Of a DNA stretch of 64,000 nt, positions 8,222-17,196 are shown piece after piece. Positions within the stretch are counted from its first letter, which is position 1, and each line of letters starts with the position of its first letter. The notes under the pieces were generated by a model. It did no database searches. It was not told the origin of the DNA and saw only the letters and a program-made list of their open reading frames with translations. Source of the stretch: Pelagicoccus sp. (lineage in GTDB: Bacteria; Verrucomicrobiota; Verrucomicrobiia; Opitutales; Opitutaceae); NCBI GenBank assembly GCA_028284635.1, contig JANQRJ010000011.1:1-64000 (forward strand). The letters are read 5' to 3'. The position numbers and the translations under genes were made by a program.

Positions 8222-9709
8222 CTAGTAAGTCACCTTCCACATGTCCTGGGAATGCTCGTATTCCTCTGGATAGCGTTGCCTCAAAGCCGCTGCCGATTCC
8301 GCCCGCCCGGTGCCTTCCAGACGTTCGCAGAACTCCTTCAGCTTGCCGCGGGAATGAAAGGGACCTCCTTCCTTCATCACTGTCCAGAGCGGATCGTTAT
8401 CATAGGGCATGACTCGCATCTGTTCTTCCAGCCACTCCATCAAGTAGCGCAAGCCCTGAGCGCATACAGCCGGGTTCTCCTTCGCCATATCGAACTGTTC
8501 ATGCGGATCCTCCTCTACATTGAAGAGCATCTCCTCAGGAAAGTCGTTGTAGCCGCAGTGAATAGTGCGGATGTACATCCAAGGTCCGAAACGAACCCCC
8601 CGCTGGCAAACGTGGGCGCACTGGCTGACCACGAGATACTCCCGCCCATCCGCCTGCCCCTCAAGCGCCTCGGCAAAACTCTCGCCATCCCAAATCTTGG
8701 GAGACTCGAGGCCAAGCAATTCGGCCACAGTCGGCGCCATATCGACATTGTACTGCAAGCCCTTGTGTACAGAGCCCTGCCCTTTTCCAGGCCATTTTAT
8801 AATATAGGGAATACGAGTGGTGACGTTGTCAGCCGTGCCATGCTCGCCATAGATGCCAAGCTCGCCTTGGTTTTCTCCGTGATCCGCCGACACGATGATC
8901 GCCATATCGTCGTACAGTCCCCTTTCCTTCAGCATGGCGAACAGTTCGCTAAGCTGGTCGTCGACATAGCGAATCGCCGTATCGTAGCCGTCGAACCAGG
9001 CTTTCAGATCGTCAAGATTCTTCAACTCCCCCAGATCACGCGGGTAGAAGCAATTGATGCGATCGCTGAACATCCCCAGCTCGCGCGCCCCGTGAGGTCT
9101 GGGCAGGGAGCGGTGCTCAGCGAGTATCTCTTCGCTGATCCAAGGAGCAGCCGCTTCCTCCTCGAACGGGTTGGGATAGTCGGACGGCACGCGATACGGA
9201 GTGTGAGCATCCCAGTAGTTGAGATGCAGGAACCAGTTGTCCTTCTCCGCATTGTCTCGTATCCACTTTTTCACTAGCGGCGTGACCTCCTCCGCGCTTT
9301 CCTGTCCACCGCGGCCGGTATTGTGGATTTCGTTGAACCCCGCATAGAACTGGCGGGCAGCATGGCGCTGTCCAAACGGACTGATCTGGGCCGTGTGGTA
9401 GCCTGCCTTTTGCAGCTGCATGGGCAGGCAGTTCTCCTCGATGCGATCCTTGAAGGAACGCGTCGGGCCCTGAACTCGAATATCCGCTGCCGTGCCCCCA
9501 TGACCTACCACTCCAGAGTGGATGCCGAACATGCCGGTATACATAGCGGTCCTCGATGGCAGACAAGGAGCATCGGAGCAGTGGAAGTTGTCGAAACGCA
9601 CCCCTTCCTTCGCCAAGGCGTCGATAGTCGGAGAAGTGTTCCTGTGGTACCCATAGCAACCGAGATGATCGGGGCGAAGAGCGTCGATATCGATATATAG
9701 TATTCTCAT
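8222..9709 (-). CDS. Type I (S1) sulfatase, no signal peptide
   Basis: A 495-residue sulfatase starting MRILYIDIDALRPDHLG, with the two metal-ligand aspartates near the start, the formylglycine motif C49-L-P-S-R53, and VSADHGENQGE as the C-terminal metal motif. It belongs to a different subfamily from the preceding sulfatase. No export signal is visible. Its start codon overlaps the end of the IclR regulator gene by 4 bp, so the two are almost certainly translationally coupled. The regulator therefore probably responds to the sugar released by this enzyme pair. The exact sulfate linkage is unknown. Confidence 0.94.
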   Translation of the reverse strand: MRILYIDIDALRPDHLGCYGYHRNTSPTIDALAKEGVRFDNFHCSDAPCLPSRTAMYTGMFGIHSGVVGHGGTAADIRVQGPTRSFKDRIEENCLPMQLQKAGYHTAQISPFGQRHAARQFYAGFNEIHNTGRGGQESAEEVTPLVKKWIRDNAEKDNWFLHLNYWDAHTPYRVPSDYPNPFEEEAAAPWISEEILAEHRSLPRPHGARELGMFSDRINCFYPRDLGELKNLDDLKAWFDGYDTAIRYVDDQLSELFAMLKERGLYDDMAIIVSADHGENQGELGIYGEHGTADNVTTRIPYIIKWPGKGQGSVHKGLQYNVDMAPTVAELLGLESPKIWDGESFAEALEGQADGREYLVVSQCAHVCQRGVRFGPWMYIRTIHCGYNDFPEEMLFNVEEDPHEQFDMAKENPAVCAQGLRYLMEWLEEQMRVMPYDNDPLWTVMKEGGPFHSRGKLKEFCERLEGTGRAESAAALRQRYPEEYEHSQDMWKVTY

Positions 9710-10476
9710 TTTCGAATCTGATTTAAAGATCTAGCTGCCTCTAACAACAAAGGCTGCCGCTTGTCAGCAAAAGCGTCGGGCTGAAATCGATAGGCCTCCG
9801 CAAGGCTGAGCGCCCCGCGGAAACGGGCTTTGAAAAACACCGGAACCGCCATGCGGCGAACCGCGTGAGCGTTGTAGAACTCGTCGACCGCCAATCCATC
9901 GATCCTCGCCTCGTTCACAATTCTACGCGCCACGCCCACGGGGATCCGTTCCAGATTGCCATCCACCACGTAGCGACAAATGCCCGGCCTCACCTTGGGA
10001 GCGGACTTCCAGAAAGCGTATCCGATGGTCGACACCGCTTCCAACTCCTTCGACATGTCTCGCACGAAGCCCGGCTTGGCCCTCACTTGCAGCTCGCCGC
10101 GCCCCACCTGCTGCTTCGCCAGAAAAAGGTTCCCATCCTTCGCCTCGTACCACTCGGCCGTCGCATTCGCCTCAAGAGAAAGGGTCTCAAGCGTTTTCTC
10201 CAATCGAAGCATGAAATTCTCGTCCGGGTTTTCCGCAGAAACGAGACGCTTCAAGCTTCGAAAACGCCGATCACCTTGGCGTTCCACGCAGCCCAAAGAC
10301 TCCAGCTCCTTCAGAAGCCGATGGACCGTAGCCACCGGAATCGCAAGGCGATCCGCCAGAAAGGAAAGCGTACAGGGACCCTCCATATCAAGGCGCTCCA
10401 ACAGACGTATCCCTCGAGCTAGGGCCGGGGCAAGAGAGGCGGATTCGGTCTCATCGACTGAAGTCGGAAGATCCAT
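9706..10476 (-). CDS. IclR-family transcriptional regulator
   Basis: A 256-residue protein with an N-terminal winged helix (LAIPVATVHRLLKELESLGC, about residues 35-70) and a C-terminal IclR effector-binding domain (RVPVGVARRIVNEARIDGLA-like region). IclR proteins sense small aromatic or sugar-acid ligands and usually control adjacent catabolic genes and themselves. It is first in the unit and overlaps the sulfatase gene by 4 bp, which makes it the local regulator of sulfated-sugar use. The start at 10476 leaves a short, poorly conserved leader before the helix-turn-helix, which is normal for the family. Confidence 0.9.
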   Translation of the reverse strand: MDLPTSVDETESASLAPALARGIRLLERLDMEGPCTLSFLADRLAIPVATVHRLLKELESLGCVERQGDRRFRSLKRLVSAENPDENFMLRLEKTLETLSLEANATAEWYEAKDGNLFLAKQQVGRGELQVRAKPGFVRDMSKELEAVSTIGYAFWKSAPKVRPGICRYVVDGNLERIPVGVARRIVNEARIDGLAVDEFYNAHAVRRMAVPVFFKARFRGALSLAEAYRFQPDAFADKRQPLLLEAARSLNQIRK

Positions 10477-10580
10477 ATTTAGAAATGTTTCTGAATATGG
10501 AAATCCATGAGTTCAAGCCTGAAATCCGATCCATCGCGATCCGATCCCTTGCCGGGCGTCTCGTCATGCGTGAGACGACA

Positions 10581-10847
10581 CTACTTCGCCGGATACAGCA
10601 AATAGACGTCCTGGTTGATCTCCACTTTCGCTGACTCGATTTTCTGCCTGACCAGAGCCTCGTAGCGTTCGTCGATGTAGCGCGACTGGAGAATGGTACG
10701 CTGCTCCTCGAACGGAAGGAAGTCGCCCTTGACCTTCTCAATCACCTTGCCGACGAGGATGACGTTGGAAAACGAATACACGTCTGAAACCTCTCCTTCC
10801 GAAAGCAGAGCGAGATCCACATCCATCGGAGCATCTATCCTGCCCAC
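10581..10847 (-). pseudogene. 3' remnant of a parvulin-type peptidyl-prolyl isomerase
   Basis: The last 88 codons of the 131-residue ORF (from about VGRIDAP to LLYPAK) resemble the C-terminal part of SurA/PpiC-type isomerases: a LSEGEVSDVYSFSNVILVGK segment followed by a helical FEEQRTILQSRYIDERYEAL tail. The 43 residues before it are translated palindromic repeat (family 7) and have no protein character. The 5' two-thirds of the gene, including signal peptide and chaperone domain, is missing. I read this as a gene truncated by repeat insertion. A small independent gene is possible but less likely. Confidence 0.6.
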
Positions 10848-10853
10848 CTGTTT

Positions 10854-11075
10854 GCCGCAAGGCGCAAGCGCCAGCCCTACAAAACGTTGCAATGTAGGGT
10901 CGCCGCTTGCGGCGTACCGCAGCTGTTCAATTCGTGAACGTTTTGCAGACGCAGTCTCCCCTGAGAAACTATCCAAATAAGTCGCTCAAGGTAGGGACCG
11001 ATCGCCGAGCGGTCCGCGTCATGCAGATCAATTCTCCGACGGACGCGGTCCCGCTTTGCGGGATCTGCGCTACGG
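10854..11075. repeat. Composite of family-7 and half family-1/family-2 repeats
   Basis: At 10854-10915 the arms gcgcaagcgccagccctac and gtagggtcgccgcttgcggc face each other across a short spacer, related to the repeat at 22608-22691 but with the arms turned outside in. At 10988-11018 half of a family-1 unit (gtagggaccgatcgccgagc) follows. It then passes into half of another unit (ggacgcggtcccgctttgcg) ending gcgctac. The halves do not pair with each other, so this looks like a recombinant junction between families. It fills the space between the parvulin remnant and the dehydrogenase gene. Confidence 0.6.
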
Positions 11076-11085
11076 GGGCACAATT

Positions 11086-11916
11086 CTAGCTCGCCTCGAA
11101 AAACCGCCGGACCTTCTCGTTGAAGTGGACCTCGCTATTGTCCTGCGGCTGGTAGCCGATGACCTTTCGCGCATTCGCGATGCTCCAGAAGGCGTGGGAG
11201 TTGCCGCTAATGCCATAGAAGACTTGAAACGGTACGCCCTGCTCGTCCTCGATATTCTCCGTCTCTATGCTTCGCGTATAGAGCTGAACAAGATCGCGTT
11301 GGCTGATGTACGCTCCCAAGGCGCGCCGCATCCGGCGAAAATCTCCCGGCTTGACCTCATCCAAGTCAGTCTCGCGCGGGGCGCCGATGCGCATCTGCAC
11401 ATTGGAAAGCGGCCTGCCGTTCACCCGCCCCAGAGCGAAGACGAAACCAAGGTGCTCATAGCTGTCCTTCGCCCAGCCGTAGTAGCCGTAGGAACGATTT
11501 TGAGTCGTCTGATCGATATAGTCCATCTTCCCATCCAGCAGAAGCTCCTCGTAGTAGTCAGCCGCGTGATTCGAGCTCGTCATGATAACCCGCCGAACCC
11601 CCTCTTCCCACGCAGTTTGATAGACGTTGTATGCCATGCGGATATTCCCGTGCTCCGCTTCGAACCCCTCTCCCGCCGTATCCGTGGTTCCACTACCCAT
11701 GAATCCATTGTGGATGACCGTATCCACTCCTTGGAACAAATGGCGGTACGAATCGCGATCAGGGTCAGCCAGATCCGCAAGACGGAGGTCTTTCAGAGAA
11801 TCGCTCTCCTTGAAATCCGTCAGTCTCAAGTCGTAGCTCTTGCTCAGCTCGGGAATCAGCAGCGACGAAATAATCCCGCAAGCCCCAGTCATTAAAACGC
11901 GTCTCTTCTCGCTCAT
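11086..11916 (-). CDS. NAD-dependent epimerase/dehydratase family, uronate-dehydrogenase-like
   Basis: From the ATG at 11916 the protein has 276 residues. The ORF-track start at 12036 adds 40 residues without family character. A Rossmann start (VLMTGACGIISSLL) is followed by TSSNHAADYY, the YGWAK catalytic Tyr-x-x-x-Lys, a RIGAP segment and a C-terminal YGISGNSHAFWSIANARKV. SSNH and the GxSxN segment are hallmarks of bacterial uronate dehydrogenases, which oxidise glucuronate or galacturonate to the aldarolactone. The third glycine of the GxxGxxG motif is Ser here, so the cofactor site should be checked. The role fits uronate-rich polysaccharide breakdown with the nearby sulfatases. A different short-chain sugar epimerase is the main alternative. 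Confidence 0.75.
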   Translation of the reverse strand: MSEKRRVLMTGACGIISSLLIPELSKSYDLRLTDFKESDSLKDLRLADLADPDRDSYRHLFQGVDTVIHNGFMGSGTTDTAGEGFEAEHGNIRMAYNVYQTAWEEGVRRVIMTSSNHAADYYEELLLDGKMDYIDQTTQNRSYGYYGWAKDSYEHLGFVFALGRVNGRPLSNVQMRIGAPRETDLDEVKPGDFRRMRRALGAYISQRDLVQLYTRSIETENIEDEQGVPFQVFYGISGNSHAFWSIANARKVIGYQPQDNSEVHFNEKVRRFFEAS

Positions 11917-12032
11917 GATCGAAGCAATCTGAGCCATTCGCCAAAGAGCGGCAACCCTCAACCTCGACCGGAAAGCTCTTTCCCAAGATCCAAACCGGCA
12001 GAAACTCCACGTCCGAAGACCGCCCCAATTCG

Positions 12033-12066
12033 GCATTTCATTCTCTAACGTTAGAAACTAAAATGC
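12033..12066. promoter_or_regulatory. 34-bp palindrome with LacI-type CG-centred core
   Basis: The sequence gcatttcattctctaacg joined to ttagaaactaaaatgc is an interrupted palindrome centred on AACGTT. LacI-family operators have this kind of symmetrical core with a central CG. It lies between the dehydrogenase gene (minus strand) and the siderophore receptor (plus strand). A second 34-bp palindrome of the same design occurs at 39463-39496 between rsuA-like and fabG. It may be an operator or a short mobile palindrome. Confidence 0.4.
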
Positions 12067-12169
12067 ATCGGCAGGGCGTTCCAAAAAATCCCTCTCGGAG
12101 CTGCGAAAATCCCTCTCGGAGCAGAAAAGACGTCAACGGTTCGCTAAATATCTTGGCCTTCAAACCAAG

Positions 12170-14395
12170 ATGAAACAGACATACGCTTCGAACCAAGACA
12201 TGGACGCTGCCACCAAGACAGCGCCATTCACGATCACCAAGTGGACAGGCTCTCTCTCCCTCGCCGCTTCACTCCTAGCGAGCTTCTCCTCGGCCCAATC
12301 GTCCGTCGAAGAGGATCTCGACTTCGTCGAGCTGGAGCCCTTCGTTGCAGTCGGGCAGTACCTCTATTCGGATCAGATCAACGCCCTGAAAACGCCGACC
12401 CCGATCAACGAGGTCCCACAGAGCCTCTCCATTCTCACCGCCGACCAAATCGCTCTGCAAGGCGCCTCCAGCATCGGCCAGCTCATCGATTACACTCCGG
12501 GCGTAAATACCTCCCAGGGCGAAGGCCACCGCGATGCGGTCGTGTTCCGCGGCTCCCGCTCGACCGCCGACTTCTACATCGATGGCGTACGAGACGACGT
12601 GCAGTACTACCGCCCACTCTACAACCTCGAACAAGTGGAAATCCTGCGCGGCCCCAACGCCCTCTTCTTCGGCCGCGGTGGCACCGGAGGCATCCTCAAC
12701 CGCGTTACCAAAAAGCCCGTCTTCCACAACGCCTTCAATGCCTACCACAACAGCATCGATAGCGAGGGCGAATACAGCATCGCCATCGACAGCAATATCG
12801 CCGTCGACGAAAACTCGGCCTACCGCATCAACGCTTTCTTCGAAAGCCTGAGCAACCACCGCGACTTCTACGACGGTGAGCGCATCGGCATCAACCCGAC
12901 CGCGAAATTCGCCCTCTCGCCCGACAGCGTGCTCGACCTTTCCTACGAGTACATCGACCACCAGCGCTTCATCGATCGCGGCATCCCCACCGGGGCCGAC
13001 GGTAGCCCAGTGGAAGCCTTTCAGGACATCGTCTTCGGCGATCCCGAGCTCAACAACAGCGAGCTCGAAGCCCACTTGCTGAGAGCCTCCCTGCAGCAAA
13101 CCTTCTCAGAAAGCCTCAAGGGCAACTTCAGCGCCTTCTACGGAGACTACGACAAGCTCTACGAAAACTTCTACGCATCCGACTACAACCAAGCCGACAC
13201 GCCTGACCTTGTCACGCTCGATGGATACATCGACACCACGCGGAGAACGAACCTCGTGCTGTCCGCCAATCTGATCGGAGACTTCCAAAGCGACGCCATC
13301 AGCCACACCGTGATCGTCGGAGCCGAGTACATCGACACCTCCTCCGACCAGGACCGCTACAACGCCTTCTGGAACACCACCGAGGACGACAACGAGACCT
13401 TCTCCATCGCCCGCCCGCTCAACCTTGTCGGCGGCATCGGCGTCAACGCCGCAGGCGACCCAACGTCAAACGACTACACCGTCGACCTCAACGACGACAC
13501 CCGCGTAGGCATCGAAGTCCTCTCACTCTACGCCCAGGACGAGATCGCCCTCGCCGAGCAATGGGACCTCATCCTTGGCGCCCGCTTCGACAGCTTCGAC
13601 ATCGAGGTCGAGAGTTACGAGCTGGAAGACCCCAGCGATCCATCAAACCAAACACGTATTCTCGTCGATACCCGCAGCCGCAAGGACGAGGAAGTCTCGC
13701 CCCGCCTGGGCCTCGTCTACAAGCCTCAGAATGGCCTCTCCCTCTACGGAAGCTACAGCGAATCCTTCCTGCCCCGCAGCGGAGAGCAATTCGCCAACAT
13801 CAACGGCAACAACGACGCCCTCGACCCCAACACCTTCTCCAACCTCGAAGCAGGCTTGAAGTGGGAATTCGCTCCCAGCCTCAATCTCACCGCCTCCATC
13901 TTCGAGATCGAGCAAAGCTCTCCCCAAGTCGCGGACGACGATCCCTCCAGCCTCGTCGTCATCGACTCCCAAACAACCGGCTTCGAGCTCCAGCTCCAAG
14001 GACAAGTCACGGAAAACTGGTTCATCTCCGCCGGCTACAGCTACCTCGACGGCGAGCAAGTCGACCAATCCGGCCCCACCGGCCTACGTCCCCGTGAACT
14101 GCCGGAAAACATGCTCTCCGTCTGGAACACCTTCCGAGCCACCGAAAAGCTAGGGCTCGGCCTCGGCATCGCCTATCAGGACGAGAGCTTCATCAACAAC
14201 GGAAACAGCGCTATCCTGCCGAGCTACACCCGAGTCGATGCCGCTGTCTACTACGACGTATCCGAAAACCTGCGACTCCAGCTCAACGTGGAAAACCTCA
14301 CCGACAAGCTCTACTTCCCGCACGCCCACAGCACGCACCAAGCCTCCGTCGGCGCCCCCCTCAACGCCCAGTTCAGCGTCAGCGGACGCTTCTAG
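12170..14395 (+). CDS. TonB-dependent siderophore receptor
   Basis: A 741-residue protein of the FhuA/FecA-type siderophore receptor family. An N-terminal hydrophobic signal region (SLSLAASLLASFSSAQ) is followed by VELEPFVAVG at the TonB-box position. The plug domain (about residues 70-185) contains VPQSLSILTADQI, VFRGSRSTADFYIDGVRDD and EILRGPNALFFGRGGTGG. The 22-strand barrel has the family's typical SPRLGLVYKP and ends with a terminal Phe (FSVSGRF). The signal sequence begins some 25 residues in, so ATG 12200 is an alternative start. It is followed by a complete Fe(III) ABC importer on the same strand, so it very likely imports a ferric siderophore or other chelate. No siderophore biosynthesis genes are present. 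Confidence 0.92.
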   Translation: MKQTYASNQDMDAATKTAPFTITKWTGSLSLAASLLASFSSAQSSVEEDLDFVELEPFVAVGQYLYSDQINALKTPTPINEVPQSLSILTADQIALQGASSIGQLIDYTPGVNTSQGEGHRDAVVFRGSRSTADFYIDGVRDDVQYYRPLYNLEQVEILRGPNALFFGRGGTGGILNRVTKKPVFHNAFNAYHNSIDSEGEYSIAIDSNIAVDENSAYRINAFFESLSNHRDFYDGERIGINPTAKFALSPDSVLDLSYEYIDHQRFIDRGIPTGADGSPVEAFQDIVFGDPELNNSELEAHLLRASLQQTFSESLKGNFSAFYGDYDKLYENFYASDYNQADTPDLVTLDGYIDTTRRTNLVLSANLIGDFQSDAISHTVIVGAEYIDTSSDQDRYNAFWNTTEDDNETFSIARPLNLVGGIGVNAAGDPTSNDYTVDLNDDTRVGIEVLSLYAQDEIALAEQWDLILGARFDSFDIEVESYELEDPSDPSNQTRILVDTRSRKDEEVSPRLGLVYKPQNGLSLYGSYSESFLPRSGEQFANINGNNDALDPNTFSNLEAGLKWEFAPSLNLTASIFEIEQSSPQVADDDPSSLVVIDSQTTGFELQLQGQVTENWFISAGYSYLDGEQVDQSGPTGLRPRELPENMLSVWNTFRATEKLGLGLGIAYQDESFINNGNSAILPSYTRVDAAVYYDVSENLRLQLNVENLTDKLYFPHAHSTHQASVGAPLNAQFSVSGRF

Positions 14396-14400
14396 CCGCC

Positions 14401-14476
14401 GGAGGGCAATGCTCCGTCATTGCCGTAGAGCCTGCAGGGGAATAACCGACGCGGCAACGACGGAGCGTTGCCCTCC
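14401..14476. repeat. Family-5 inverted repeat (ggagggcaatgctccgtcat)
   Basis: The arms ggagggcaatgctccgtcat and the inverted cgacggagcgttgccctcc enclose a spacer that also holds a paired attgccg/cggcaac. It lies directly after the receptor stop codon. Near-identical copies occur inside the nested array at 32654-33226. Here it may serve as a 3'-end hairpin for the receptor transcript. Confidence 0.75.
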
Positions 14477-14550
14477 CCCTTTCTCTTTCGTATCCAAAGG
14501 TCTTGAACCTCCGGTCGCCAATCGATCGTCTCTTTCCAACCAAGCCTGAC

Positions 14551-15567
14551 ATGAAATCCAAAATCGCCTTGCTCATCAGCGCTCTCGCGACCTGCCTGGC
14601 AGCGAATGCCGCGGGAGACGCCATCACCCTCTACAGCCACCGCCACTACCAGTCCGACGAGCAGCTCTTCCAACGCTTCGCCGAAAAGACCGGCATCGAA
14701 GTCAAAGTCGTCAAGGCCAGCGCCGACGAGCTTATCGAGCGCCTCAAGGCCGAAGGAGAAAACTCCCCCGCCGACATCCTCATCGCCGCCGACGCCGGAC
14801 GCCTCCAGCGCGCCAAAGCCGCCGGACTCCTTCAGTCCGTCGATTCCGACACCCTCGCCAGCCGCATCCCCGCCACCTACCGCGACCCAGACGACACCTG
14901 GTTCGGCTTCACCCTTCGCTCCCGCATCTTCGCCTACGCCAGCGACCGCGTAGACGCCAGCGAACTCGGCTCCTACGAGGACCTCGCCGACGACAAATGG
15001 CGAGGCCGCCTCCTCATCCGCTCCTCGGCGAACATCTACAACCAATCCCTGCTCGCCTCTCTCATCGCCCATCACGGCGAGGCCGACGCCCAAAGCTGGG
15101 CAGCCGCCGTGCGCAAGAACATGGCCCGCCCCCCGCAAGGCAGCGACCGAGACCAGATGCGCGCCGTTGCCGCCGGACTCGGAGATCTAGCCGTCGTCAA
15201 CACCTACTACGTCGGTCTCCTCCTGCGCTCCGACAATCCCAAGGACCGCGAAGTCGCCCGCTCCCTCTCCATCCATTTCCCCAACCAAGAAGACCGCGGC
15301 GCCCACGTGAACGTGAGCGGAGCAGGCATGACCCGCCATTCCCCGAATCCCGAAGCCGCAATCAAGTTCCTCGAATTCCTCGCCTCCGACGAAGCCCAGG
15401 CCACCTTCCCCCAGACCACCTCCGAGTATCCAGTCGTTGAAGACGCTCCCTGGTCCGATCTCCAGCTAATCTGGGGGGAATTCAAGAGAGACTCACTCAA
15501 CCTCAACACCTTGGGCGATCTCAATACCCAAGCGGTGCAGACCTTCAACAAAGCCGGCTGGGAATAG
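14551..15567 (+). CDS. Fe(III) ABC transporter periplasmic binding protein
   Basis: A 338-residue protein of the FutA/FbpA type. The start at 14551 gives a proper signal peptide (MKSKIALLISALATCLAANA); the ORF-track start at 14503 does not. The mature protein opens with ITLYSHRHYQSDEQLF, the first-lobe motif of iron-binding family members, and later has VVNTYYVGLLLRS with the paired tyrosines that coordinate ferric iron. The permease gene begins 7 bp downstream and the ATPase overlaps the permease, forming a three-gene importer. It should receive iron released in the periplasm after uptake by the upstream receptor. Regulation by Fur is expected, but I found no convincing Fur box. Confidence 0.93.
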   Translation: MKSKIALLISALATCLAANAAGDAITLYSHRHYQSDEQLFQRFAEKTGIEVKVVKASADELIERLKAEGENSPADILIAADAGRLQRAKAAGLLQSVDSDTLASRIPATYRDPDDTWFGFTLRSRIFAYASDRVDASELGSYEDLADDKWRGRLLIRSSANIYNQSLLASLIAHHGEADAQSWAAAVRKNMARPPQGSDRDQMRAVAAGLGDLAVVNTYYVGLLLRSDNPKDREVARSLSIHFPNQEDRGAHVNVSGAGMTRHSPNPEAAIKFLEFLASDEAQATFPQTTSEYPVVEDAPWSDLQLIWGEFKRDSLNLNTLGDLNTQAVQTFNKAGWE

Positions 15568-15573
15568 ACTGCA

Positions 15574-17196
15574 TTGATTGGAGCCCTCCGTAAACGCTTC
15601 CGGCGAGACGCGGACCCATGGTCCGCATCATCCGCCCTACTTGCTCTCCTCCTGCTAGCCCCACTCGTCACCCTGACGCTGGGGCTGCTTCATGCAGGCC
15701 CCCAGTGGGACCATGTCGTCTCGACCGTACTCGCCAAATACGTATCCAATACCCTAATACTCATGGCAAGCGTCACCACGCTTGCCATTCTGCTTGCCGT
15801 GCCCGCCGCCTGGTGCGTCAGCGCCTTCGAATTTCCCGGCCGCCGCTTCTTCGACTGGGCGCTTGTATTGCCTTTAGCCATACCGACCTACGTCGCCGCC
15901 TTCGTCTACTACCAGGCGAACGAATCCGCGATCCCCCTCCTCATCGAAATCCGCAAAGCCTGCGGAATCGACGCCTTTCTCGCCGCGGAGAGCCTCATAC
16001 GCTACACCATCCTCTCCCTCGCGCTCGCCGCCGTCCTCTATCCCTACCTCTACCTCAGCGCCCGAGCCTCCTTTTCCCAGCAACGCAGCCAACTCATCGA
16101 GGCCGCCCAGTCCCTCGGACGAAATCCTTGGTCCGTCTTTCTCACCATCGCCCTCCCCCTCGCTCGGCCCGCCCTCGCCGCTGGCACCAGCCTAGTCGTT
16201 ATGGAGGTCATCAACGACTACGGAGCCGTGCACTTCTTCGGCGTGCCGACCCTGACCGAAGGCATCTTCCGCACCTGGTTCGGTCTGGGCGACCGCGATT
16301 CGGCCCTGCGCATCGCCAGCTTCGTCATGCTCGCCGTATTCGCCATTCTACTACTGGAGCAATTCCAGCGCGGGCGAGCCCGATTCGCCGACCCCTCCAA
16401 CCGCTCCCGTCCCATGCAGCCGCGCATCCTCCGTGGCAGACAAGCTGCCGCCGCGGTCCTCGCCTGCGCCCTTCCCCTCGTCCTCGGCTTTCTCTTTCCC
16501 CTCGTTCAGCTCTCCATCTGGGCGCTCCAAGCCTGGCAAGACGTCCTGCAGTCCGACTTCCTCTCCCATCTCCTGAACAGCGCCCTGCTCGCCGCCGCGA
16601 CCGCCGCAGTCCTCACCGCCATCGCTCTCCTCTTCGCCTACACGCGAAAGCTCCACCCAGTCAAATGGCTACGCAGCCTCATGCGCATGACCGCTCTCGG
16701 CTACGCCGCCCCCGGAGCCGTGGTGGCCGTCGGCATCCTAGTGACCCTCGGAGCCGCCGACCGTTTTCTAAGCAACCACACCTCGATCGTTCTCAGCGGC
16801 AGCCTCATCGCCATCAGCTTCGCCTATCTCGTGCGATTCCTCACCGTCTCCCTGCAGCCTGTCCGAGCAGGCATGAATCAGATCTGCGGTTCGCTCGACG
16901 AAGCCTCGCGCATGCTCGGCCACGGCAAGTTCTACACCCTGCGACGCATCAACCTCCCCCTTCTCCACGGCACCCTCTGGGCCGCCTTCACGCTCGTCTT
17001 TGTTGACATTCTCAAGGAGCTGCCCCTCACCATCATCCTCCGTCCGGCGGATTTCGAAACCATGGCCACCACCGCGTTCAGTCTCGCCAAAGAGGGCCGC
17101 ATCCACGAATGCGCCGTCCCCTCTCTAGTCCTGCTTCTCGCCGGCGGCATCGGCCTGGCCATCATTAACCGCCTGCTTCGCCCGATTCGCCAATGA
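15574..17196 (+). CDS. Fe(III) ABC transporter permease (two fused modules)
   Basis: A 540-residue inner-membrane protein with about 12 predicted membrane segments in two homologous halves, the FbpB/ThiP arrangement. Each half has an EAA loop that contacts the ATPase: EAAQSLGRNPWSVFLTIALP in the first and DEASRMLGHGKFYTLRRINL in the second. Translation appears to start at a TTG (15574), 7 bp after the binding-protein stop. No better ATG lies near the first membrane segment. The 3' end overlaps the ATPase start by 4 bp (ATGA). Confidence 0.92.
   Translation: MIGALRKRFRRDADPWSASSALLALLLLAPLVTLTLGLLHAGPQWDHVVSTVLAKYVSNTLILMASVTTLAILLAVPAAWCVSAFEFPGRRFFDWALVLPLAIPTYVAAFVYYQANESAIPLLIEIRKACGIDAFLAAESLIRYTILSLALAAVLYPYLYLSARASFSQQRSQLIEAAQSLGRNPWSVFLTIALPLARPALAAGTSLVVMEVINDYGAVHFFGVPTLTEGIFRTWFGLGDRDSALRIASFVMLAVFAILLLEQFQRGRARFADPSNRSRPMQPRILRGRQAAAAVLACALPLVLGFLFPLVQLSIWALQAWQDVLQSDFLSHLLNSALLAAATAAVLTAIALLFAYTRKLHPVKWLRSLMRMTALGYAAPGAVVAVGILVTLGAADRFLSNHTSIVLSGSLIAISFAYLVRFLTVSLQPVRAGMNQICGSLDEASRMLGHGKFYTLRRINLPLLHGTLWAAFTLVFVDILKELPLTIILRPADFETMATTAFSLAKEGRIHECAVPSLVLLLAGGIGLAIINRLLRPIRQ

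Noticed and set aside
10877-11083. 68-residue minus-strand ORF between the parvulin remnant and the dehydrogenase
   Set aside because: It consists of translated repeat units.
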